In this document: one piece after another, positions 15,364 to 20,040 of the stretch
How positions within the stretch are numbered: position 1 is the first letter of the stretch
How the letters are laid out: each line of letters opens with the position of its first letter
IMG/VR virus record: IMGVR_UViG_3300007539_000318
Span: 1-20,040 of that record
From: a virus
Reading direction: 5' to 3' (one strand)
DNA: 20,040 nt
Notes under the pieces: generated by a model
The model's input: only the letters and a program-made list of their open reading frames with translations
Told to the model about the DNA's origin: nothing
Database searches by the model: none
Program-made: the position numbers and the translations under genes

Positions 15364-15942
15364 ATGGATAATATCTTAGAGCATAATAAAATTATTTTAT
15401 TCATACTATTTATTATTTCAGGAGTTATTGCCTTAAGAACGTATGAGTTAATAATTGGTGTAAAAAAAGAATCGTATCAGCAGGTTATAGATGTTTTTAC
15501 ATATAGCTGTATTAACTATGCATTGTTATTACCAGTTATTTTCTATTTTTCGGAATCATATCCATTAATTGTTTATTCCATATCAATTTTTGTGACACCT
15601 ATTATATTAGGAATGATATGTGGGTGGTTGCGCACCAAAGCATTTTTTACAAAAAAGCTGCCACATCCGATAGGCAAGCCTTGGGACTTTGTCTTTTCAA
15701 ATAAGAAACCATATTGGGTAATAGTTACATTGGAAAATGGAAAGAAAATAGCTGGTAAATACTCATTTAAATCTTTTTCTTCAAGTGCACCTCACGATGA
15801 GCAGTTATACTTAGAAGAGGCGTGGATTTTAAATGATGATGGGGGGTTTGATCGCCCAATAAATCAAACGGCAGGTATTTTAATCACATCAAATAGAATC
15901 GAGTCTGTAGAGCTATTTAAATATTTGGAAAAAGAAGGATAA
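15364..15942 (+). CDS. DUF6338-like membrane protein
   Basis: The 192-residue protein has about three hydrophobic segments (8-30, 46-62, 66-90) and then a soluble domain with a distinctive pattern: LPHPIGKPWDFVF, PYWVIVTLENGKKIAGKY, FKSFSSSAPHDEQLYLEEAW, then GGFDRP and TAGILI. I recognise this as the DUF6338 type from memory; its biochemical role is unknown to me. A typical member pairs a short membrane region with this G-K-P-W and E-Q-x-Y-L-E-E domain. No good Shine-Dalgarno precedes ATG 15364, so expression may be low. It sits among phage lysis genes, which could mean a membrane modifying or superinfection role, though that is inference. Confidence 0.75.
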   Translation: MDNILEHNKIILFILFIISGVIALRTYELIIGVKKESYQQVIDVFTYSCINYALLLPVIFYFSESYPLIVYSISIFVTPIILGMICGWLRTKAFFTKKLPHPIGKPWDFVFSNKKPYWVIVTLENGKKIAGKYSFKSFSSSAPHDEQLYLEEAWILNDDGGFDRPINQTAGILITSNRIESVELFKYLEKEG

Positions 15943-15946
15943 AACT

Positions 15947-16288
15947 ATGACAGACCTACTAACATTTTTATTTAATAGTAAATCAGGCAGCATACTAGTA
16001 ACGTTGTGTGTGTTTGGTGGCGTTTTAGCTGGATTGTTTTATAAATACAAAGCGTTTGTCAGCAAAGAATATCTTAATTTATATTCCTACAGCAAAGATG
16101 AAATTGATGATGAATTAGATAAATTAAAAAACGATCTTGTTTCTGAACGTATATTTGATATCAAACTCGATTCAATACACAGCAAACTGAAGTCTATGGA
16201 CGAAAAACAAGAAGAGCGACACGAGCGACTATCACAATCAATTAACAAACTTGAGGGCTACATACAGACCATCACCAAGAACATATAA
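15947..16288 (+). CDS. Single-TM, coiled-coil protein (holin- or spanin-like candidate)
   Basis: The 113-residue product has one transmembrane segment at about 14-33 (GSILVTLCVFGGVLAGLFYK) and then a long charged helix to the end (YSKDEIDDELDKLKNDLV, and LKSMDEKQEERHERLSQSINKLEGYI). An N-terminal anchor with a coiled-coil periplasmic stalk is the shape of inner-membrane spanins and of some small membrane proteins near lysis genes. No lipoprotein partner gene is visible. A GAAGGA site lies a few bases before the ATG, and the start follows the DUF6338-like stop by four bases. I cannot choose among holin, spanin and other roles. Confidence 0.6.
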   Translation: MTDLLTFLFNSKSGSILVTLCVFGGVLAGLFYKYKAFVSKEYLNLYSYSKDEIDDELDKLKNDLVSERIFDIKLDSIHSKLKSMDEKQEERHERLSQSINKLEGYIQTITKNI

Positions 16289-16318
16289 ACAAAAAACAAA
16301 AAAAAAGGGGAATTAAAA

Positions 16319-16633
16319 ATGAATAAGCAGAGTGAGAACTCAGCTAAAAGGGTAGATGTTAATAGCATCGAGTTTGCCGAGGAAATGATCAGCGAAGTCG
16401 TACCGGTAATGGAGCGGTTTTTAGTTTTGTCTTCTAATTTCGAAAAAGCGCACAAAGAATTTATAAAAGCGTATGAAGAATTAAGCGCACTAAGACCATT
16501 TGTCAGCGTTTTAATTAAACGTGTTGATTGTATGGTAGGGTTGCATATAGACAAGTTAAGAATAGTAAGAGACACGAGCAAACTCATTAAAGAAGAATTG
16601 AAAAATATAAATTGTATAAACAATTATAAATAG
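16319..16633 (+). CDS. Small helical protein (unknown)
   Basis: The 104-residue product is mostly helix: VDVNSIEFAEEMISEVVPVMERFL, then ELSALRPFVSVLIKRVDCM and a final KLIKEELKNINCINNYK. It has no strong transmembrane segment or recognised motif. AAGGGG is eight bases before ATG. It ends with TAG just two bases before the -35 of the first early promoter, so it is the last gene of the transcript from the left. Function unknown. Confidence 0.7.
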   Translation: MNKQSENSAKRVDVNSIEFAEEMISEVVPVMERFLVLSSNFEKAHKEFIKAYEELSALRPFVSVLIKRVDCMVGLHIDKLRIVRDTSKLIKEELKNINCINNYK

Positions 16634-16634
16634 C

Positions 16635-16663
16635 TTTACATATACTATAAAAAGTGTTATTAT
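16635..16663 (+). promoter_or_regulatory. Early promoter 1 (TTTACA-N17-TATTAT, extended -10)
   Basis: TTTACA (16635-16640), exactly 17 bp, then TATTAT (16658-16663) with TGT directly before it as an extended -10. The string AGTGTTATTAT is shared with the promoters at 17809 and 19799. It should drive the small gene at 16696, the Rad52-like gene and the HTH gene. Confidence 0.8.
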
Positions 16664-16695
16664 TAAATCAAACAAAAAAGGGAGATGGTAGCACC

Positions 16696-16884
16696 ATGAC
16701 ATTAATAGATCGTATAGGAAAGTATATTGTATATACATATAAAAAAATAATATCTTTATTTAAAGAATCCTATGTATACAAGGGAGTTAAACTTAAAAAA
16801 AGTGTTATTGAGGAAGAAGAAGCTAGGCCACTTATATATGAAGGTGTCACAAGAAATTTTATCGAGAAAGGAATAAGCCGATGA
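16696..16884 (+). CDS. Small basic protein upstream of the annealing protein (unknown)
   Basis: The 62-residue product is basic at the N-terminus (KYIVYTYKKIISLFKESYVYKGVKLKK) and acidic after residue 38 (EEEEARPLIYEG). AAGGGAG precedes ATG 16696; the sequence ATGGT-AGC-ACCAT around the start is a small inverted repeat that includes the ATG. The last four bases overlap the Rad52-like ATG (ATGA), so the two are co-translated. It is the first gene of the transcript from the promoter at 16635. Unknown function. Confidence 0.7.
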   Translation: MTLIDRIGKYIVYTYKKIISLFKESYVYKGVKLKKSVIEEEEARPLIYEGVTRNFIEKGISR

Positions 16885-17507
16885 GTACAGCAAACATTAA
16901 TACAAACTTATTATTGAAGCCATTCCCAGCAGAGGCAATGCGTACTATTGCTGGAGGCGCTAAACTTACAACAATTAAGGCCGGTTATATTACAGAGCGT
17001 ATCAATGAGGTATGGGGGCATGGCAACTGGACATTCGAGATTCTAGAAACCGAAAAAATCGACGATGAGGTCATATGTAAAGTGCAATTCTGCCCGTCTA
17101 TTGGGCTACCTATTACCCACTATGGGGGCTCAAAAAAAATTAGCGGAAAGACATGGGGTGATACCTATAAATCAGCTGTAACGGATGCATTAACTAAATG
17201 TGCGTCTTATTATGGTATAGGGAATGAAGTTTTTAAGGGTAATATTGATGCATATACCTTAGCTAAAATGAAGAATGAAAACAAGGTTACTACAAGCCAA
17301 GTAAAAAGCAACTCTACTAATACGACAACCACCACCGCAAAGGCTAGCGCATCACAGGTACGCTATATAGAAACGTTAATGGCAAATAAAAAAATGAAAA
17401 TGCCAGACTTTGACATTAAGCAGACGTTTAGCAAATACAATGTAAAATCTGCTGCTGATTTGGATAAGATGCAAGCGTCACAATTAATAGAATCATTACA
17501 AAAATAA
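16881..17507 (+). CDS. Rad52/Rad22-type single-strand annealing recombinase
   Basis: The 208-residue product matches the Rad52/Rad22 family in its first 120 residues: GGAKLTTIKAGYITERINEVWGHGNWTFEI (about 25-54), then KISGKTWGDTYKSAVTDALTKCASYYGIGNEVFKG (86-120). The GG-N-E-x-x-G and T-D-A-x-x-x-C-x-S-x-G-I-G elements are visible. It would anneal single strands during phage DNA recombination. A Ser/Thr-rich linker follows (around 140-160), then a short helical C-terminal module ending ASQLIESLQK. No exonuclease partner is in view. Its ATG overlaps the previous stop; it is followed at once by the HTH gene. Confidence 0.9.
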   Translation: MSTANINTNLLLKPFPAEAMRTIAGGAKLTTIKAGYITERINEVWGHGNWTFEILETEKIDDEVICKVQFCPSIGLPITHYGGSKKISGKTWGDTYKSAVTDALTKCASYYGIGNEVFKGNIDAYTLAKMKNENKVTTSQVKSNSTNTTTTTAKASASQVRYIETLMANKKMKMPDFDIKQTFSKYNVKSAADLDKMQASQLIESLQK

Positions 17508-17519
17508 GGAGTTTATAAA

Positions 17520-17768
17520 ATGAAAAAGAAAAAGAAAAAAAAGACTAACGCAAAATATGATTATGATATAAATATAATTAAGCGCCTAGAAAATGCTGGG
17601 TTGTCTATACGTAAAATTTCACTTATGCATGGCTGGAACTACCAGAACACCCACCAGTGGATTTCAAGGAATTATAAAAGACAATATGACGAGAAAATGA
17701 ACGTAAATTACATTGAGCTTGCAGAACGAAGCACCGACTTAAAAAAACAGACTGAGTTCAGTTTTTAG
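17520..17768 (+). CDS. Small HTH-like DNA-binding protein
   Basis: The 82-residue product begins MKKKKKKK (an A-rich coding run) and then shows a probable helix-turn-helix at about 20-50: IKRLENAGLSIRKISLMHGWNYQNTHQWISRNYK. The G-L-S-x-R-x-I-S then W-x-x-W-I spacing is like an HTH of transposase or regulator type. AAGGAG is just after the previous TAA and eight bases before the ATG. It may regulate the nearby promoter with the G10 run; that is inference. The A-run is prone to transcriptional slippage. Confidence 0.65.
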   Translation: MKKKKKKKTNAKYDYDINIIKRLENAGLSIRKISLMHGWNYQNTHQWISRNYKRQYDEKMNVNYIELAERSTDLKKQTEFSF

Positions 17769-17790
17769 TTGGTGAACGGCTTTTATTATT

Positions 17791-17800
17791 GGGGGGGGGG
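17791..17800 (+). repeat. G10 homopolymer upstream of early promoter 2
   Basis: Ten G residues end eight bases before the -35 of the promoter for the Cro-like gene. The context is very AT-rich. It lies where an UP element or activator contact would be, so tract length could change promoter strength without altering the -35/-10 spacing. Confidence 0.9.
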
Positions 17801-17808
17801 TTGAGACA

Positions 17809-17837
17809 TTAACATTAAAATGATATAGTGTTATTAT
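17809..17837 (+). promoter_or_regulatory. Early promoter 2 (TTAACA-N17-TATTAT, extended -10)
   Basis: TTAACA (17809-17814), 17 bp, then TATTAT (17832-17837), preceded by ATATAGTGT. The last 11 bases are identical to those of promoters 1 and 3. It lies just after the HTH gene and before the Cro-like gene at 17864, which it should drive together with genes to about 19802. Confidence 0.8.
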
Positions 17838-17863
17838 CTTATTGTTAAGAAAGGAGTGAGAAA

Positions 17864-18109
17864 ATGAGAGAGCAACGAAGAATAAGAGCAAAACTAAAAG
17901 AAGAAGCGTTTTTTAGAGCATTAAAGGCAGAATTATTGAACCAGAAAGAATTTAGTATTAAGATAGGTTCACAGAATCCACAGTATATATCTAAATTGAG
18001 CAATCCAAAACATAGTGATATAACGGCAAGCCCTACCTATGTTAAGCGCATATTAGACGGATTTTCAGGGAAATATACTTTTGATGAACTGATGTATTGG
18101 GTTGACTAA
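17864..18109 (+). CDS. Cro/XRE-like HTH regulator
   Basis: The 81-residue product is the right size for a small phage regulator. Residues about 23-50 (AELLNQKEFSIKIGSQNPQYISKLSN) read as an XRE-type helix-turn-helix, with E-F-S-x-K-I-G as the first half and Y-I-S-K-L as the recognition helix. The C-terminus (TYVKRILDGFSGKYTFDELMYWVD) is helical. AAAGGAGTGAG before ATG 17864 is a good ribosome site. It is the first gene after the promoter at 17809 and may control that promoter or its relatives. A minus-strand hairpin follows its stop. Confidence 0.7.
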   Translation: MREQRRIRAKLKEEAFFRALKAELLNQKEFSIKIGSQNPQYISKLSNPKHSDITASPTYVKRILDGFSGKYTFDELMYWVD

Positions 18110-18141
18110 AAAAAAAGAGAGCCGCTGTTAACGACTCTCTT
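18108..18141 (-). terminator. Intrinsic-terminator-like hairpin facing the minus strand
   Basis: AAGAGAG (18115-18121) pairs with CTCTCTT (18135-18141), with a mismatch and two more pairs inside. On the plus strand no U-run follows, but nine A residues precede it (18108-18116), so read on the minus strand it is hairpin plus U-tract. All genes here are plus-strand, so an antisense transcript may be stopped here. Confidence 0.55.
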
Positions 18142-18197
18142 AAAACAAAAAATTCGTTGATACAGGGCAGCGCACCAATCGAAAAAGGAGTTATATA

Positions 18198-18338
18198 ATG
18201 GCACATAAATATCAAATACGCAACAGCTCACAGGATGCATACGCGTACATTCAAGAAAATAAAATCTATTCAGGTAAGCAAATAGCTAAACTGTTTATTG
18301 ATGAATTATACCTAAATACAGGAGTCATCATTAAATGA
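18198..18338 (+). CDS. Small protein of 46 residues (unknown)
   Basis: The product begins MAHKYQIRNSSQDAYAYIQ and is helical toward its end (KQIAKLFIDELYLNTG). AAAAAGGAG lies eight bases before the ATG, a strong site for so short a gene. It is between the Cro-like and Gp157-like genes under the promoter at 17809. No motif is recognised. Confidence 0.65.
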   Translation: MAHKYQIRNSSQDAYAYIQENKIYSGKQIAKLFIDELYLNTGVIIK

Positions 18339-18399
18339 TGCGTTATGGGATAGAAGTATACGATTTACAAAAAAAAACAAATTATAAAAGGAGTTTATC

Positions 18400-18924
18400 A
18401 TGCAAGTTGTTGAAGAAGGGATTAGTAAAACGGATTATGGGTACGGGGATGATGTACAGGTAGATCACAAGAGCGCTATTTATTGGCGATCTATGCTAAA
18501 AAAGTATAGAGATGCTAGGGAAGCTATAGAAGAGCAGAAAAAAATTAAACAAGAAGTTATAGAGCATTATGCAGCAGACATTGAGAAACGCATCCAGCAT
18601 CTAGAATCAATTGAAAACTATATAAAAGCAAACATACACGCATTTGCAAGAAGAACTAAAAGTGGGGCGTTATCAATAGATCATTTCCCTGATATAGGCA
18701 CATTATCGTTAGCAAAGCCAAAAATAAGCTTAAAGCCCGACCCTGAATATTGGGCAGATAAATTTAAGAAGACTACGATAACCTTCGATTTACAGAGGTT
18801 TAAAGCTAAATACAATCTGATTGACGGTAAAATTGTCGATAAAGATACTGGGGAGCTTGTCAATTTGCCAAATGTAGCAATAGAAACAAAGCAAGTTCTT
18901 TCATTCAGGAAAGGGGGGGAATAA
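18400..18924 (+). CDS. Siphovirus Gp157-like / Gam-like coiled-coil protein
   Basis: The 174-residue product has a long helix at about 33-80 (MLKKYRDAREAIEEQKKIKQ, EHYAADIEKRIQHLES) followed by a compact part with GTLSLAKPKISLKPD (100-114). A coiled coil followed by a G-x-x-S-L-x-K strand is the shape of Gp157- and Gam-like phage proteins tied to recombination and resistance to host nucleases. The family call is by pattern only. AAAGGAG precedes the ATG. It ends with seven G residues (18913-18919) four bases before the start of the replication gene; one extra G there would fuse the two genes in frame. Confidence 0.65.
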   Translation: MQVVEEGISKTDYGYGDDVQVDHKSAIYWRSMLKKYRDAREAIEEQKKIKQEVIEHYAADIEKRIQHLESIENYIKANIHAFARRTKSGALSIDHFPDIGTLSLAKPKISLKPDPEYWADKFKKTTITFDLQRFKAKYNLIDGKIVDKDTGELVNLPNVAIETKQVLSFRKGGE

Positions 18925-19802
18925 TGGAGCATTCTTTTTGCGTTGAAACAGCCAAAAAGCATGGCATTGAGAAAGCTATTCTACTCAAAAATTTAGAGTT
19001 TTGGATAAGAAAGAATATGGCAAACAATAAGCATTGCTACGATGGGATGTACTGGACGTACAACAGCTATGCAGCATTCGCCGAGCTATTTCCCTATATC
19101 AAAGAAAAGCGCATGGGTAATCTATTGCGAGAGATGGAAGCAGAGGGCTTAATTAAATCAGGTAATTACAATAAATCAACGTATGACAGGACTAAGTGGT
19201 ATACCATACCGTCACTAGATTTTAATAAAGATTTAGCCTCATCCAGTACAAAGATTATCCATAATCCAAAATTGGAGAATGGATTAACCGATTCTAGACA
19301 ACCTATACCAGATAGTAAACCAGATGATAAACATATAAAGCAGCAGCATGTACATGAAGCAGCTAAAAGTCCAAGTGCTGCTGCCTCTGATGATTATGTT
19401 TTTTCTGTCATTGAAAAAATTATAAGCCTAAGAAGTCAAAAAACGCCCATAACGAACAAAGAAGGGTTTAAGCGCACACTTATTCAGAATTATAAAAAAG
19501 ACCCGTTAGAATTAAATAAATGGACTGATGAGCTGTTTTTAAGCAACAAGATTCAATCTAAAAAACAAGAAATTGATACACAAACAAAATTACAATTAGA
19601 AGCACACAATAAAATAAAAGAAGAACGTATGGCAAGCATTGAATATGCTAGGGAGATCGTACAGACGCTTGATGAGTCAATTATTCAAAAAGCAAAAGAT
19701 CAAGCATATACACAGGCTCTACAAGTTTTCAAAAAACCACCACAACGTCTTATCGACGAAATGTTTGCAAAAATAATCATAAAAGATAGTTCTATGTGTT
19801 GA
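18924..19802 (+). CDS. Replication initiator with N-terminal winged helix
   Basis: The 292-residue product opens with a winged-helix domain common in phage replication initiators (about 1-95: KHGIEKAILLKNLEFWIRKN, WTYNSYAAFAELFPYIKEKR, LLREMEAEGLIKSGNYNK). A linker follows (about 100-155) rich in Pro, Asp, Lys and Gln, then a helical C-terminal region with KEERMASIEYAREIVQTLDE and KPPQRLIDEMFAKIII. It should bind the phage origin and load the host or phage helicase. It starts on TAATG shared with the Gp157-like gene. Its TGA overlaps the -35 of the next promoter. The linker DNA carries repeats at 19307-19384 that may be the origin. Confidence 0.75.
   Translation: MEHSFCVETAKKHGIEKAILLKNLEFWIRKNMANNKHCYDGMYWTYNSYAAFAELFPYIKEKRMGNLLREMEAEGLIKSGNYNKSTYDRTKWYTIPSLDFNKDLASSSTKIIHNPKLENGLTDSRQPIPDSKPDDKHIKQQHVHEAAKSPSAAASDDYVFSVIEKIISLRSQKTPITNKEGFKRTLIQNYKKDPLELNKWTDELFLSNKIQSKKQEIDTQTKLQLEAHNKIKEERMASIEYAREIVQTLDESIIQKAKDQAYTQALQVFKKPPQRLIDEMFAKIIIKDSSMC
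19307..19384 (+). other. Repeat cluster inside the replication gene (candidate origin)
   Basis: Two tandem 12-mers, ACCAGATAGTAA and ACCAGATGATAA (19307-19330), differ at two bases. A perfect 8-bp inverted repeat GCAGCAGC/GCTGCTGC (19340-19347 and 19377-19384) encloses the palindrome CATGTACATG (19347-19356). The cluster is in the linker-coding part, where lambda-type initiator genes hold their origin iterons. Only two iterons are seen, so this is tentative. Confidence 0.35.
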
Positions 19803-19827
19803 CTTATTTATTATATAGTGTTATTAT
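19799..19827 (+). promoter_or_regulatory. Early promoter 3 (TTGACT-N17-TATTAT, extended -10)
   Basis: TTGACT (19799-19804) overlaps the replication gene stop; 17 bp later comes TATTAT (19822-19827), with ATATAGTGT before it. Of the three related promoters it has the best -35. It should drive the small gene at 19862 and those beyond the window. Confidence 0.85.
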
Positions 19828-19861
19828 TATATGTACAAAAACAAAAAAAAAGGAGTTAATT

Positions 19862-19984
19862 ATGAATAATCAATTACAGGATATCAATAACAGGGCATTT
19901 GATTTAATTTTTGCTGGGCTTGTGCATGGCAACAAAGCCTATCACAATTTAAAAAACGAGATGCTATCAGAAGCAGGTAGATAG
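19862..19984 (+). CDS. Small protein of 40 residues (unknown)
   Basis: AAAAGGAG lies six bases before ATG 19862, 35 bases after the -10 of promoter 3. The product is helical and polar: MNNQLQDINNRAFDLIFAGL, then VHGNKAYHNLKNEMLSEAGR. No motif is recognised. Position first in a new early transcription unit suggests an early phage factor, but its role is unknown. Confidence 0.65.
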   Translation: MNNQLQDINNRAFDLIFAGLVHGNKAYHNLKNEMLSEAGR

Positions 19985-19986
19985 TC

Positions 19987-20040
19987 ATGTATGTGGTTTG
20001 TGGAGAGTGTGAGGAGGATTTGCCCGTTGATATAGTAGAC
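19987..20040 (+). CDS. 5' end of a further ORF (partial)
   Basis: ATG at 19987 follows the previous stop by two bases. The visible 18 codons read MYVVCGECEEDLPVDIVD and run out of the window. The C-x-x-C pair suggests a small zinc-binding protein, though too little is seen. The ribosome site is weak (AGCAGGTAG). Confidence 0.4.
   Translation, partial: MYVVCGECEEDLPVDIVD

Noticed and set aside
16797-16813. AAAAAGTGTTATTGAGG as a fourth early promoter
   Set aside because: It is within a coding region, lacks a -35 at 17 bp, and the -10 half diverges (TATTGA).
18335-18463. 42-codon ORF overlapping the 46-residue gene stop
   Set aside because: No own ribosome site, overlaps the Gp157-like gene in another frame, and its product has no sensible composition.
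1-20040. Integrase, CRISPR array, tRNA or insertion sequence
   Set aside because: No recombinase motifs, spaced repeats, cloverleaf or transposase was seen; the HTH at 17520 alone is too short to be a transposase.

Overview
The window is about 20 kb of AT-rich DNA from a tailed phage or prophage. It reads as a long non-contractile (siphovirus-type) module with an HK97-type head. Every gene I accept is on the plus strand. Genes are tightly packed, often with ATGA or TAATG stop/start overlaps, and most have good Shine-Dalgarno sequences (AAGGAG, AAAGGG). Stops are TAA, TAG and TGA, so the standard bacterial code applies. There is no integrase, rRNA, tRNA or CRISPR array in view, so I cannot tell a free phage from a prophage. 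The host cannot be named. Strong Shine-Dalgarno sites and sigma70-type promoters point to an ordinary bacterium.

Layout. 1-8617 is the head and connector block: the end of an unknown gene, large terminase, portal fused to a MuF-type domain, HK97 prohead protease, major capsid protein, a small protein, gp6-like connector, HK97-gp10-like protein, a probable tail-completion protein, a second small protein and the tail tube. 8644-14456 is the tail block: a small membrane protein where tail-assembly chaperones usually sit, a tape measure interrupted by an in-frame TAA, two tail-tip proteins, a fibre-like protein with a G10 tract, and a fibre-assembly-like protein. 14488-16633 is a lysis and membrane cassette: M15 peptidase endolysin, a small membrane protein, a DUF6338-like membrane protein, a TM plus coiled-coil protein, and a small helical protein. 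16635 to the right end is the recombination and replication block: Rad52-type annealing protein, an HTH protein, a Cro/XRE-like protein, a Gp157-like protein, a winged-helix replication initiator and small unknown genes.

Regulation. Three promoters in the right-hand block (16635, 17809, 19799) share one architecture: a -35 hexamer, exactly 17 bp, then an extended -10 with the common string AGTGTTATTAT. They divide the early region into three transcription units. A weaker relative of the motif lies just before the portal gene, immediately upstream of a 10-bp stem with a GGGA tetraloop. A 14-bp stem follows the capsid gene.

Most unusual: two G10 homopolymers, one inside the fibre-like gene, where a one-base slip either way gives an immediate stop, and one just upstream of the promoter of the Cro-like gene. 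Together they resemble phase-variation tracts. Also notable are the tape measure broken by a same-frame stop and the shared promoter set.
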